DNA of 64,000 nt, from the NCBI GenBank assembly GCA_012032555.1, contig JAAUSR010000008.1, forward strand, positions 47,734 through 111,733. Reading direction: 5' to 3'. The notes below the pieces were generated by a model. It worked only from the letters and a program-made list of their open reading frames with translations, ran no database searches and had not been told where the DNA came from. Each line of letters starts with the position of its first letter. Within the stretch, counting starts at the first letter, position 1. The DNA is from Thioploca sp. GTDB lineage: Bacteria > Pseudomonadota > Gammaproteobacteria > Beggiatoales > Beggiatoaceae. Position numbers and translations under genes: made by a program. Shown one piece after another: positions 1-10,807 of this stretch.

Positions 1-256
1 CAAAGCGTGGTGTTAATGGTTCCAGAAAGGGTATTAATTGAGCATAATTTGCCGCAATAAGAATGAATCCCTTTCGCCAAGAACGTCGCTTAAGTGCTAA
101 GAGACGGTTTACTGCCTGCTGATTCCAGGGATCACACCCTAAGCCGTAAACCGCTTCGGTCGGATAAGCGATAATTCCACCATCAGTTAGATGACGGCGT
201 GCTTGTTGAAGGTGCCAATTATTCAATTGGGGTTCTGGGTTCGATTTTGCTAACAC
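1..256 (-). CDS. tsaC: Threonylcarbamoyl-AMP synthase TsaC/YrdC family (partial, runs off window start)
   Basis: Reverse strand reads from a [77 protein letters not shown]; the [13 protein letters not shown] motif is typical. Lies next to topA. Confidence 0.88.
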   Translation of the reverse strand, partial: MLAKSNPEPQLNNWHLQQARRHLTDGGIIAYPTEAVYGLGCDPWNQQAVNRLLALKRRSWRKGFILIAANYAQLIPFLEPLTPRF

Positions 257-262
257 TTTAGC

Positions 263-2584
263 TTAATTCTCAGAATAACCTATTTCTTCTACCATCACTG
301 GTTCAGCATAATTACAATCTTTCTGTGGACAGACTTTTTCAGTTCCGCGTCGCTTAGTCGTTTTTAGCATTAAAATAGGCCAATGACATTGAGGACAACT
401 TTCGGCAACCGGTTCATTAGGAATGGCATATTTACAATGAGGATAACCAGAACAGGAGTAGAAGAAAGTACCATACCGTGATTTTTTCTTAACTAAGGTC
501 CCTTGATGACAAGCTGGGCAAGTTATACCGCTATCGACGGGTTTTTCTAACGATTCAGTAAATTTACAGTGAGGATAATTGCTACAACCAATAAATTTAC
601 TATAACGTCCTTGTTTAATATGTAATTCTGAACCACAGGTAGGACAAGAGCGTCCCTCTACCTTTTCAGTGGTAGTAGGAGGAGAAGCCGTTGTTTCTGG
701 ATTTTCACCTTCTAAATTACGGGTATAATCACATTTAGGGTAAGCGGAGCAACCAATAAAACGTCCGCGTTTACCTAAGCGAATTGTTAACAAACTCTGA
801 CATTGAGGACAAGTTTCAGTTAAGATTTCTTGCGTAACATCTTTGCGTTGCACCGTTTGAGCTTTTTCGTCAACGAGTTGCTTGAATTTAGACCAAAACC
901 TTTCCATCAAAGGAACCCACTGTTGCTCACCACGCGAGACACCATCTAACTCATCTTCCAATCGAGCTGTAAAATCATAATCAACGTATTGGTTAAAATG
1001 TTCGGTTAAAAATTTGTTAACAATACGCCCAATATCGGTAGCGATAAACCGCTTCTTTTCCAATTTAACATATTCACGTTGTTGCAAAGTGGAAATAATC
1101 GTGGCATAGGTAGATGGGCGTCCAATACCATATTCTTCTAAGCTTTTGACCAAACTGGCTTCAGAAAACCGAGGGGGTGGTTCAGTAAAGTGTTGACCTG
1201 CCTTGATTTCTTTCAGTTTTACGGGTTCACCAACTCGGAGTGGTGGTAACATTTTTTCATCTTCTTCCCCGGTTTTTTGATCATCAACGCCTTCTTGATA
1301 AACCACCATAAAGCCGGGATTAACTACTGTTGAACCAGTGGCACGGAATTGATGGTTTTCACCGCAATTGAAATCAACCGCTACGGTATCAAGAATGGCA
1401 TCAATCATTTGACAAGCAATCGTTCGTTGCCAAATGAGGGTATACAATCTGAGTTGATCGCGCGTCAAATAAGCACCTAATTCGTCAGGATGACGTTTTG
1501 CTGCAGTTGGTCGAATAGCCTCATGGGCTTCTTGAGCGTTTTTAGCTTTGGTTTTATATTGGCGTGGTTGCTTAGGAATATTTTCTTGACCGTAACGTTC
1601 TGCAATCATCCCCCGAATTTCTGCTAAAGCTTCCTGAGCTAAATTAACTGAATCGGTGCGCATGTAAGTAATTAAGCCGACTGCACCTTGACCAATATCA
1701 ATACCTTCATACAGTTGTTGCGCAATTTGCATCGTTTGTTTGGTTGTAAAACCTAATTTGCGAGCGGCTTCTTGTTGTAATGTCGAAGTCGTAAAGGGAG
1801 CAGAGGGTTGGCGTTTTCTTTGTTTTTTATCAACTTTAGCAACAAGTAATTCTCCATGAGCCAATTGAATTAAAGTATTTTTAATCTCAGTTGCTTGTTC
1901 TAAGTGATTAATACTAAATTGGGTTAGTTTTTTACCTTCCCAGACCGTTAATTTAGCAGTAAACCGTTGTGATTTTTGTTGACAATCAGCAATAATAGTC
2001 CAGTATTCTTGCGGTTGAAATTTTTCAATGGCTTCTTCCCGTTCAACAATCAAACGCAAGGCCGGACTTTGCACCCGTCCAGCAGATAAACCCCGGCGAA
2101 TCTTTTTCCATAACAGTGGTGATAAATTAAATCCAACTAAATAGTCCAATGCTCGGCGAGCTTGTTGGGCGTTAACCAATTCCATTGACAAATCACGCGG
2201 ATGTGCTACGGCTTCCTGAATAGCGGTTGGGGTGATTTCATGAAACACAATGCGATGAACGGGTTTATTATGCAACATTTGCTTATCTTTAAGAATTTCA
2301 TATAAATGCCAAGAAATCGCTTCACCTTCTCTATCCGGGTCAGTAGCTAAATATAAGGCATCAGCTTGCTGCATAGCTTTACTAATCGCATCAACATGCT
2401 TAACATTTCTTTCAATTAATTGATAATTCATAGCAAAATCATGTTCAGGATCAACGGCGCCTTCTTTAGGAAGTAGATCACGTACATGACCAAAAGAAGC
2501 CAATACCTCAAAATCTTTACCTAGGTATTTTTTGAGTGTTTTGGCTTTAGCAGGCGATTCAACAATAACTAAATTTTTATTCAC
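263..2584 (-). CDS. topA: DNA topoisomerase I
   Basis: ORF 773 aa; N-terminal MNKNLVIVESPAKAKTLKKYLG Toprim start, YMRTDS active-site motif, C-terminal tetra-Cys zinc ribbons. Confidence 0.97.
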   Translation of the reverse strand: MNKNLVIVESPAKAKTLKKYLGKDFEVLASFGHVRDLLPKEGAVDPEHDFAMNYQLIERNVKHVDAISKAMQQADALYLATDPDREGEAISWHLYEILKDKQMLHNKPVHRIVFHEITPTAIQEAVAHPRDLSMELVNAQQARRALDYLVGFNLSPLLWKKIRRGLSAGRVQSPALRLIVEREEAIEKFQPQEYWTIIADCQQKSQRFTAKLTVWEGKKLTQFSINHLEQATEIKNTLIQLAHGELLVAKVDKKQRKRQPSAPFTTSTLQQEAARKLGFTTKQTMQIAQQLYEGIDIGQGAVGLITYMRTDSVNLAQEALAEIRGMIAERYGQENIPKQPRQYKTKAKNAQEAHEAIRPTAAKRHPDELGAYLTRDQLRLYTLIWQRTIACQMIDAILDTVAVDFNCGENHQFRATGSTVVNPGFMVVYQEGVDDQKTGEEDEKMLPPLRVGEPVKLKEIKAGQHFTEPPPRFSEASLVKSLEEYGIGRPSTYATIISTLQQREYVKLEKKRFIATDIGRIVNKFLTEHFNQYVDYDFTARLEDELDGVSRGEQQWVPLMERFWSKFKQLVDEKAQTVQRKDVTQEILTETCPQCQSLLTIRLGKRGRFIGCSAYPKCDYTRNLEGENPETTASPPTTTEKVEGRSCPTCGSELHIKQGRYSKFIGCSNYPHCKFTESLEKPVDSGITCPACHQGTLVKKKSRYGTFFYSCSGYPHCKYAIPNEPVAESCPQCHWPILMLKTTKRRGTEKVCPQKDCNYAEPVMVEEIGYSEN

Positions 2585-2658
2585 AGTAACTAACTTAATG
2601 AAATACTAGTACTTTATGTATAAAGTAACTTAATTTTAATGTAATCGATGAGTTGATA

Positions 2659-3138
2659 TTAATGTAATTGTCGGTCGGGTTCTTCGTAAACTAAATCTTC
2701 TACCCAAGTAAAAGTCGTTTCATAACCCGGCTGATTAAATAACACCATTAAAATAACCCATTTGAGTTGTGGTAACCCAAAATCATCATCGGTTTCTAAT
2801 GCCATCGCCCGATCGATGATGAGTTCTCGACTAGTCGCATTGAGAATTTCGATAGATTCCAAGAACTGTAAAAATCCACGGCATTCTAAGTCAAGCTTTT
2901 CACATTCTTGTGGCAAATAAACTCGCGTGGAGTTCATGGCTTGACTGTGGGAACAAATCATGTCGGGTTGTTCCGCTAAGCCTTCTAGCCAAGTAAAAGC
3001 TTTGCTCACTTCAGTACTGGGAAAGCCGGCGTTAACGAGTTGCAATTGCAAAAACTCTTGGTCATCTACTAAGGGTATCTCTTCATCCATATAATTTTCA
3101 AAGAGATATATCAAAATATCCAAAACATTTTCTTTCAC
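2659..3138 (-). CDS. smg: Smg/DUF494 family protein
   Basis: MKENVLDILIYLFENYMD start and position between dprA and topA. Confidence 0.9.
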   Translation of the reverse strand: MKENVLDILIYLFENYMDEEIPLVDDQEFLQLQLVNAGFPSTEVSKAFTWLEGLAEQPDMICSHSQAMNSTRVYLPQECEKLDLECRGFLQFLESIEILNATSRELIIDRAMALETDDDFGLPQLKWVILMVLFNQPGYETTFTWVEDLVYEEPDRQLH

Positions 3139-3149
3139 TCATTATCTCC

Positions 3150-4343
3150 TCAGCCAAGTCGTGTATAAAGACCACCAGCTTGTGTGGTTACCAAGCCGCG
3201 TAATTCAAGCATTAACAGCATGGACGAAATCGCTTCTGGCGTCAATCCACTTACCTCAACCAAATTATCAATCGAAGTTGGACCGGCGGTTAAGTGATTC
3301 AATAAACAAACATAATCTGCTTCCAAATCATTTTGTACCACTAAATTGGTTGGGTTAGTTTTATCTAGCCGAGTCGTTGAGGTTGATCGGCTCAATTGCT
3401 TAATAGCCACTGGTTTAGGGGTTGAAATAGACCTATCGATCTCGGTTTGGATAGGTGTAGGGACATAAATTTTCAATTCTTCTAAAATATCGATTACCGT
3501 TTCTACCAATTTGGCACAACCTTCTTTGATTAATTGATGACAACCTTTTACCAAGGGATTATGAATCGATCCCGGAATCGCAAATACCTCTCGATTTTGC
3601 TCAACAGCATGTCGTGCGGCGTAAAGTGCCCCACTATTTTCCGGGGCTTCTATCACCAGTGTTCCTAAACTTAAGCCACTCACAATCCGACTCCGACGTG
3701 GAAAATGGCCCTTTCTTACTGAGGTACCCGGAAAAAATTCGGAAACTAATGCCCCACTAGCCGCAATTCTATGAGCGAGATCGCGATGTTGTGCCGGATA
3801 AACACGATCGAGCCCCGTTCCGGCTACCGCAATAGTCTTACCATTACCGGCTAAAGCACCACAATGACTAGCCGCATCAATTCCTAATGCCATGCCACTT
3901 GTAATAGTAAATCCTTGTAAAGATAAATACTCGGCAAATTCTCGTGCATTCTTCTCTCCCTCCCGGCTGGGATGACGTGTGCCCACTATGGCTAATTGTT
4001 TACTAGATAATAGCGTATAATCTCCATGAATAAATAATAACGGGGGAGGATCACTAATTTGTTGTAAATAATGTGGGTAATCCGGATGATGTAATGTCAG
4101 TAAATAGTTTCCCGCTTGAGCTAACCATTGCATATCTTGGTCAACAGCCTGCCAGTCAGGGTTTTGCAGGTAATGAATTAAATCCGCTTTTAACCCTAAT
4201 TTTTGCCATTCGGCTCGTCCGGCTTCCAAGAGTGCACGTGGATTACCAAAATAATTCAGGAAGCGGAGAAAATGGACTGGTCCAATCCCCGGGGCGTGTG
4301 CTAAAGCTAACCAATATTCTTCTTCCTGAGTTCTTAAGTTCAA
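3150..4343 (-). CDS. dprA: DNA-processing protein DprA/Smf
   Basis: LAIVGTRHPSREGEKNAREFAEYLSLQGFTITSGMALGIDAASHCGAL Rossmann-like DprA core. Confidence 0.95.
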   Translation of the reverse strand: MNLRTQEEEYWLALAHAPGIGPVHFLRFLNYFGNPRALLEAGRAEWQKLGLKADLIHYLQNPDWQAVDQDMQWLAQAGNYLLTLHHPDYPHYLQQISDPPPLLFIHGDYTLLSSKQLAIVGTRHPSREGEKNAREFAEYLSLQGFTITSGMALGIDAASHCGALAGNGKTIAVAGTGLDRVYPAQHRDLAHRIAASGALVSEFFPGTSVRKGHFPRRSRIVSGLSLGTLVIEAPENSGALYAARHAVEQNREVFAIPGSIHNPLVKGCHQLIKEGCAKLVETVIDILEELKIYVPTPIQTEIDRSISTPKPVAIKQLSRSTSTTRLDKTNPTNLVVQNDLEADYVCLLNHLTAGPTSIDNLVEVSGLTPEAISSMLLMLELRGLVTTQAGGLYTRLG

Positions 4344-5221
4344 GGGATAGTCACTTCATCAAATAAGCTAATGGGTAAAGAAGAAGTCATCACTAATGCG
4401 TAACTAACCGTGTCAAAGACACGAAATACTAACAGACTACCAATTTTTTGCTGAGGTAAAGTGACATTGTCTTCATAATCTTCTTGACGAGTAATTGTTA
4501 TTTTCGGACCACTTTTAATCACCGCTAAGAGATGACCTCTTTCAATGCTATCATTGAATCCTTTATTAATAACAACAACTTGGTATTTACCGATAAGTGA
4601 AGTGCCATCAGTAACCGCAATAATATAAGCATCTGTCAACTGTTGAGGCGAATGCGGATGAAAATCTTCTACAAAACCACGTTCTTGTAAGGGCAGTAAT
4701 AAATCGCCTTTTCGGATTTCCTGGCGTGCTGAAGTAATCATCAAGGTAGCGGGATCACCTTGATTTTTAAGGGTTGCTTCTCCTAAATAAACTGCCGCTT
4801 GTGCCAAAATTTCTTCAGTTTTGTCTGTTTGCGGACCATGATAAATTTGTCCTGGACGTACAATGATATAAGGGTTACCAATCGGATCTTGATTATCCAG
4901 ACCACTCACATAAATTTGGTCACCAACGGTTGAAAGTAAAGACCCATCTGAATTTTCAATGATATAACCACTATTATTAATCTCATCCGTTGTTAATAAC
5001 TGCGGATGAGTCAAAAAGTGTTGAATGGTTTCTATGGGAATAGTCGGAACACGCTTTTCCCTTCCCAAGCTGCGTAATTGTGGTGATAATTTCACTGTGC
5101 GCCGATTATCTTGAACCGGGGATTCCGGGTCGGGTTTCTCTTCATCTGCCTGAGCAAAAACGAGATTCTGAAACAGGCAAAAATATATCAACTCGACCAA
5201 TAATAGAAATATTCTTTTCAT
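4340..5221 (-). CDS. LysM peptidoglycan-binding domain-type protein upstream of dprA
   Basis: Signal peptide (MKRIFLLLVELIYFCLFQNLVFA), ATGA overlap with dprA; matches the conserved lysM-dprA-smg-topA order. Confidence 0.75.
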   Translation of the reverse strand: MKRIFLLLVELIYFCLFQNLVFAQADEEKPDPESPVQDNRRTVKLSPQLRSLGREKRVPTIPIETIQHFLTHPQLLTTDEINNSGYIIENSDGSLLSTVGDQIYVSGLDNQDPIGNPYIIVRPGQIYHGPQTDKTEEILAQAAVYLGEATLKNQGDPATLMITSARQEIRKGDLLLPLQERGFVEDFHPHSPQQLTDAYIIAVTDGTSLIGKYQVVVINKGFNDSIERGHLLAVIKSGPKITITRQEDYEDNVTLPQQKIGSLLVFRVFDTVSYALVMTSSLPISLFDEVTIP

Positions 5222-5380
5222 GGTGATGGAAGGTTACTGGTTAAAAATTAAAGATTTTTAATAAAATATTTTAACTTCTATGCCGTTAAATTTTTTAATA
5301 ATGCAACTCAATAATTATAATTAATTGAATTGGAAAGTCGACTGACTAGAATCATTATCACGGGAACGCTTTCTAAATAA

Positions 5381-6643
5381 TTATATTCTAGATTGTTTGC
5401 GAAGTTTTTCAAAAGACTTAATCATACTCACCCGCATTCGCTCGAAGGCTTGAGCAAGTTGCCCAATTTCACCTTTATCATTGATCTCCACTCGATTTTC
5501 GATCAATTCACCTTTACTAATAGCTTCCGCAATACGGGTTAACTGTTCAATGGGACGAGTAATTTTAGTGCTCAAAATAATAGCAAACAAAATAGCTATA
5601 ACTATAGCAATGGTCAAAATAATGTTAAATGCCAAGTGAAATTTAGCCATTCCTTTAAAAATTTCATGAGTATCATGTAATATTAATAATGTCCATTGTT
5701 GTGAAGATCCAGGTACAATAATTCGCTGGTAAGAAAGTGCTATGGTACTGGTACTTAGGGTACCGCTTCGATGAAATATTTGTGGAGCAATTTGTGGATA
5801 ATCTTTTTCAAAAGTAACCCCCGTTCTTAAGTCGTTAGGACCACCCCAACCCTTTTTAGGATTCGGATGATGAAGAAAAAAACCTTCTTGATCAATTAGA
5901 AAAGCATCCCCTAATGCTTGCAGAAACTGATTGGCATCGACATTAACCATAACAACACCAGCTCGTTGATTATTAGGATAATAAACATTAACGGCATAAC
6001 GAATCACCGGGTTATAAGGAATTTCTATTTGCCCTTGTTTGCGATTGAGATCCAATTTAGAAACAAAAATTTGTTTACTCGATAAACGCATGGCTTCTTT
6101 GAAATCATCTTGATCAGCGTTATTTTGTAATAAATCTTTTTCGATGATCCAACTTTTGAATTGATCAGCATCCACTCGCGCTATTTCCTGGCCAATTTCA
6201 TCTAGATAACGGACTTGGTAATAAATTCGACGATAACGAGAAAAGGCTAGAAATTCTTGTTCCAATGCTTTTTGTTTTTGTTCTAAAATGTTATGCACCG
6301 CTTGTACAGTAGCTTCTACGGAATTTGCTGGTATGGATTCGGAACGAGAATCTGACATCAGAACCATATGCAAATTTAAATATTCTCGCAGCGGTGCTGA
6401 TTGGCTTAAGAATAATAAATCTCCTTTAACTATCGATAAAAATGACCGAATTATATTCTCTAGTATTTTAACTTGTTCGGTTTGTTTAGCTAAAGTTTGA
6501 GTTTGCAAAGTTTGGCTAGCAACTTGTATCGCATAGATACCAATAATTAAGGTTGGAATTAACGTCATAATAATAAAAGCGATACTTAATTTAATCCTTA
6601 ACCGATGGTAAATTTTCATGTCAAATCGCCTTTTCAATATCAA
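5381..6643 (-). CDS. Membrane sensor with extracellular Cache-like domain and HAMP, no output domain
   Basis: Two TM segments flank an extracellular region; C-terminal ITRPIEQLTRIAEAISKGEL...EIGQLAQAFERMRVSM is HAMP-like; stop follows about 15 aa later. Confidence 0.75.
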   Translation of the reverse strand: MILKRRFDMKIYHRLRIKLSIAFIIMTLIPTLIIGIYAIQVASQTLQTQTLAKQTEQVKILENIIRSFLSIVKGDLLFLSQSAPLREYLNLHMVLMSDSRSESIPANSVEATVQAVHNILEQKQKALEQEFLAFSRYRRIYYQVRYLDEIGQEIARVDADQFKSWIIEKDLLQNNADQDDFKEAMRLSSKQIFVSKLDLNRKQGQIEIPYNPVIRYAVNVYYPNNQRAGVVMVNVDANQFLQALGDAFLIDQEGFFLHHPNPKKGWGGPNDLRTGVTFEKDYPQIAPQIFHRSGTLSTSTIALSYQRIIVPGSSQQWTLLILHDTHEIFKGMAKFHLAFNIILTIAIVIAILFAIILSTKITRPIEQLTRIAEAISKGELIENRVEINDKGEIGQLAQAFERMRVSMIKSFEKLRKQSRI

Positions 6644-6912
6644 TAAAATTGTCCATGTTATTACCTATTCAGAGAAAAGTACTTCTATTCGTTAACGATT
6701 TTTGATTCATCTCATTTTGGTAATTATTTTAAGGTAGGTAGCAACAGAAGCACCGGTTGTTTTACTATTTATCTGGTTACTTTAACTCATGATTGAATCA
6801 TAACAGATACCTCTGCTTACCACCTATCAATTTTGAAATAGGAGCCGCCATCATCCTGTTGAGCTAAGAAAGTAGGTTGAACATTACTCTGCATATTCGA
6901 CCAACATTATTG

Positions 6913-9123
6913 CTAAGTTGTTAATTTTCTATAAATATCTGCTATTTTTAAAGGTAATTGCTGTACTTTATCCATCACAATATAATTTACTGTGCCATAC
7001 AGGCGGGGTAAGTAAATTCTTGCTTCGGTATCAATGGTGATACAAAATGGGTGAATCCTCTCACGTTTGGCTTCAAGCAAAGCTTGGCGGGTATCTTCTA
7101 TGCCATAAGTCCCACGGTAATTATCACCTTCATCATCGGGTTTACCATCGGATAGCGTGATGAGGAGTTTAATTTTGGCCTCGATTGGCTTAAATAACTG
7201 GGTAAGATGGCGGATCGTGACACCCATACGGGTATATTGTTGTGGTGCAATGCCGCTAATCCGTTGACGTACTATCGTATTGTAAGCTTCATTAAACCGT
7301 TTGATTGGGTAAATTTCACAATGCTGGCGCGTTTTGCCAGAAAAGCCGTAAATTGCATAACGATCACCCAGGGTTTCTAGCACTTCACACAATAAAATGA
7401 GACTTTCACGTTCAGCTTGGTTAATCCAACCTTTAGTTGAGCCACTCATGTCAACCATAAACATTACTGCAACATCGCGGGTTATTCGCTGCAATTGAGT
7501 GAAAATTTGTTCATCCATTTCTAAGCCAGCACGAGTATCTGCATAAGCAGTTATAAGCGCATCTAAATCAATATCTTCACCAGAAGGCTGTTTTTTAAGA
7601 AGTTTGTCTCCTCCACGTAACATAGCAAAAATACGGCGTAAGGATTTCAGTAAACCACGATAACGTTGAAGCGTAGCCGTGACAAATTCCTCTGCTTGAA
7701 GTGGTACTTCAACTTCTCGTAACACACACCAATGGTTATAATATTTTTGTCGCTGGTAATCCCATTCCGGATAAATAAAAGTTTTTTCGGTAGTATTTAT
7801 CTGATTTTCGGGGAAATAAGCATTGATTGGGTTAGTTCCGATTGCTTCACTGGTTTCGTTACCCGGTATGAGTAAGTAATCTTCAGGAATTTCGCCATGA
7901 TCTTGAATAATTGAGGAAACAACTTGTTTTAGTTCTAAGGTAATTCGTTGTTCATCCAGGGTAAAATGATTAATAGATTGAGCAGTAGCGGCAGATTGGG
8001 TTATCGCTGAAAAAAGGAGTAAATTGGTGGCTGGTTCTTTCGATAGCGAGTGATTAGCAGCAGTTGTTGTTGGCCATGAATTAGATATTTTCTCCCGATG
8101 GTCTGGTGTTGAATCTAAGGTTGGTTGAGAAATTAAGTCTGTTAGTGAATCTGAAGGTTGATTCAATTGAGTTAAAGCATTTTGCAAAGCTTGCTTATCT
8201 CGTGCTCGTCGTGATGCAAGGGTTGGCTCAGTGGATTCTGGTAGCAATATACCTTGATAACAAACCGGTGCTGGAACTGATCTAGGATAAACGATGGTTA
8301 ATAATTGATAACTATCTTCCACAGACGCTGTTGGCTGAGCCAGTTGTTGAGCAATTTCTTCCCAACCGAAAGGAATACGCTGTTCACCAAATAAGGTTAG
8401 TAAATGTTGCATATCCCGATAACAACCGGGTAATTCTCTGGCAATACAAGCATCTAGGCGCAGCCGTTCTAAGGTATGAAATAAGCGAAGCGCTTTATCA
8501 CGATGATTAAATTGAGCGGTAATAGTTGATAAGCGGCGTCGCCAAGTCCCAAACCCAGTTTGGGCCCACAAATGTACGAGCATAGCTTTATATAAGAAAA
8601 AATTATGGTGGCGTTCGACAAAACGATCTAGTGCCAATGGGAGAAATAAAGTTTCAGTATCCGTATAAGTAATTTCACTACCGGCTAATTTTAAGGGTCG
8701 ACCGGCTAAACCAATCACGAATTTCTCGAGTATTCCCTGAATTTCAGCTAAAGGTAAACGGCGTTGTCGGCGTTGATAAGTTTGAGCATAAGTGGCTACC
8801 GCCTGTAAATGAGCAAGAGCCGATGTGAGATCTTGATGTTCATAAATTTCTAACGCTTCTGCTACCCACTCCTCTAAAATATTAATTTCGAGTAAAGCTA
8901 AAGCTTGGGGGGCATATTGAACGAATTGATAAGCAACTTCACTGTTATCACGCACAAGAATTTTAAGCCAAGCTAAAACCCAGTCTTGTTGTTGACGACT
9001 ACAACGTGCTAAAGCCTGTGCTGGTGTAACCAAGGTCCGAGGAGTAGATAAAACTAACCCAAGGAAATCGTTAAAAATCTCTTGTAGTTGTTCGGCTGTG
9101 AAAGAATAATATTTACCATGCAT
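6913..9123 (-). CDS. VWA-domain protein of NorD/CbbO type
   Basis: C-terminal VWA with MIDAS DMSGSTKG and LITLSDGKPDDEGDNYRGTYGIEDTRQALLEAKRERIHPFCITID, typical of NorD/CbbO. Confidence 0.85.
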   Translation of the reverse strand: MHGKYYSFTAEQLQEIFNDFLGLVLSTPRTLVTPAQALARCSRQQQDWVLAWLKILVRDNSEVAYQFVQYAPQALALLEINILEEWVAEALEIYEHQDLTSALAHLQAVATYAQTYQRRQRRLPLAEIQGILEKFVIGLAGRPLKLAGSEITYTDTETLFLPLALDRFVERHHNFFLYKAMLVHLWAQTGFGTWRRRLSTITAQFNHRDKALRLFHTLERLRLDACIARELPGCYRDMQHLLTLFGEQRIPFGWEEIAQQLAQPTASVEDSYQLLTIVYPRSVPAPVCYQGILLPESTEPTLASRRARDKQALQNALTQLNQPSDSLTDLISQPTLDSTPDHREKISNSWPTTTAANHSLSKEPATNLLLFSAITQSAATAQSINHFTLDEQRITLELKQVVSSIIQDHGEIPEDYLLIPGNETSEAIGTNPINAYFPENQINTTEKTFIYPEWDYQRQKYYNHWCVLREVEVPLQAEEFVTATLQRYRGLLKSLRRIFAMLRGGDKLLKKQPSGEDIDLDALITAYADTRAGLEMDEQIFTQLQRITRDVAVMFMVDMSGSTKGWINQAERESLILLCEVLETLGDRYAIYGFSGKTRQHCEIYPIKRFNEAYNTIVRQRISGIAPQQYTRMGVTIRHLTQLFKPIEAKIKLLITLSDGKPDDEGDNYRGTYGIEDTRQALLEAKRERIHPFCITIDTEARIYLPRLYGTVNYIVMDKVQQLPLKIADIYRKLTT

Positions 9124-9331
9124 AGGTTTAGTTATCAGTTATCAGTTGTTATAGTGATTTATACTCAACTAGTTAGGAAATTACTCATTTTTAACTTATT
9201 TTACCTCTAATTTTAAGTTAAATAGGAGTTAGATTATTGAATATTAATAACTGATAACTGACCTTGTAGAAAGTTATAATTGGTACCATACTCACTAATA
9301 GGGTTTATTAAATAAATTTAAGGGGGCGCTC

Positions 9332-9706
9332 ATGAGCACTTCTAGACTACAAGATGTACCCCGGATGAAATGGGGGGATTCAACAATTTCAGCACAGCGT
9401 TATAATCGCGTTCGACTGGGATTGCTGCGCTTTAAAAACCCCATGCGAATTGATACCGGATTGCGTGATATTGATATCATCTTAGAAGATAAGGTATGGT
9501 ATTGTGTTGATCGAAGTATGCACGATTTACCTATTTGTGCTTGGGATGGCTTCAAGCCAAGGCAAACTTTACATGAGCCAATCTCGTGTCGGTTAAGTTT
9601 TTACCATGCCCATGCTGATAAAATATTGGAAAAAGTATTAACCGCCGTTGATCACTATTTAGAAGAACAACTCGCTAAAATACGTCGTCCGCTTATAGCA
9701 AAATAA
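9332..9706 (+). CDS. Conserved hypothetical protein
   Basis: 124-aa ORF with a purine-rich region (taagggggcgctc) ahead of ATG; between the norD-like gene and ftsB. Confidence 0.6.
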   Translation: MSTSRLQDVPRMKWGDSTISAQRYNRVRLGLLRFKNPMRIDTGLRDIDIILEDKVWYCVDRSMHDLPICAWDGFKPRQTLHEPISCRLSFYHAHADKILEKVLTAVDHYLEEQLAKIRRPLIAK

Positions 9707-9787
9707 TTATATAATAACTAACCGTGAAAATTGGGTTAAATCAGCATGAAATATTAACACTTTGGGTAGCGGTTAAGGAGATTTCTA

Positions 9788-10063
9788 ATGCTAAAAATCG
9801 GATTAGCAGTGAGTTTGTTGACGATGACTATTTATTTACAATATCAATTTTGGTTTGGTGAAGGTGGTTATCAAGAATACCAAACTTTACAACAAGCCAT
9901 TAAGCAACAACAACAAGAAAATACCCTGCTAGAAACCAGCAATCAAGCATTGGCAGCGGAAGTAGTGGATCTAAAACAGAACTTAGCCGCAGTTGAAGAA
10001 CAAGCACGGACAAAACTCGGTATGATTAAACGCGATGAGGTTTTTTATCAAATTGTCGAATAA
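9788..10063 (+). CDS. ftsB: Cell division protein FtsB
   Basis: Short TM plus coiled-coil protein, ...EEQARTKLGMIKRDEVFYQIVE, directly upstream of ispD. Confidence 0.92.
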   Translation: MLKIGLAVSLLTMTIYLQYQFWFGEGGYQEYQTLQQAIKQQQQENTLLETSNQALAAEVVDLKQNLAAVEEQARTKLGMIKRDEVFYQIVE

Positions 10064-10796
10064 TATCCCTCATTATTGGGCAATTGTCCCAGCAGCCGGT
10101 CAGGGTTCACGGATGGGTAATACCCGACCAAAGCAATACTTGCCTTTACACGGTAAGCCTATTTTGCAACATACGTTGGAACGACTGAATTTAACGCGTA
10201 TTAAAAGAATTGTAGTCTGTATTGCTGAAAATGATTCTTACTGGAAAACCTTGACTTTACCTGAAACGATCCTATCCGTTACCGGGGGTGTGGAACGTTG
10301 TCATTCGGTCCTAAATGGATTAAAAGCTTTACAACAACAAGCTCAACCACACGATTGGGTGTTAGTCCATGATGCAGCAAGACCTTGTGTGCGTCCCGCT
10401 GATATTGATAAATTAATGACCCAACTGGCAAATCATCCGGTGGGTGGACTCTTGGCTATACCCGTGCGTGATACCATGAAACGAGTCTCAGTGTTACCAC
10501 CCAATCCGTTGCCAAACCCTTGTTGGGAAGAACGGGGAGTCGAAGTGGTCGAAACCGTTAGCCGCGAAAATTTATGGCATGCGCTGACACCACAAATGTT
10601 TCGTTTAGAAGCCTTGACTCTCGCTTTACAAAACGTATTAAATCAGCAGGAAACCGTAACAGATGAAGCGCAAGCCATGGAAAAATTAGGATATCGTCCC
10701 ATGTTAGTTGAAGGACATGCGGATAATATTAAAGTAACGCTTCCTCATGATTTAAATTTGGCAGAGTTATATCTACAACAACAAGAATTTTCTTAA
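10035..10796 (+). CDS. ispD: 2-C-methyl-D-erythritol 4-phosphate cytidylyltransferase
   Basis: WAIVPAAGQGSRMGNTRPKQYLPLHGKPILQHTLE; VHDAARPCV; VTDEAQAME. Confidence 0.95.
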   Translation: MRFFIKLSNNIPHYWAIVPAAGQGSRMGNTRPKQYLPLHGKPILQHTLERLNLTRIKRIVVCIAENDSYWKTLTLPETILSVTGGVERCHSVLNGLKALQQQAQPHDWVLVHDAARPCVRPADIDKLMTQLANHPVGGLLAIPVRDTMKRVSVLPPNPLPNPCWEERGVEVVETVSRENLWHALTPQMFRLEALTLALQNVLNQQETVTDEAQAMEKLGYRPMLVEGHADNIKVTLPHDLNLAELYLQQQEFS

Positions 10797-10807
10797 TTTT
10801 TGCATTT

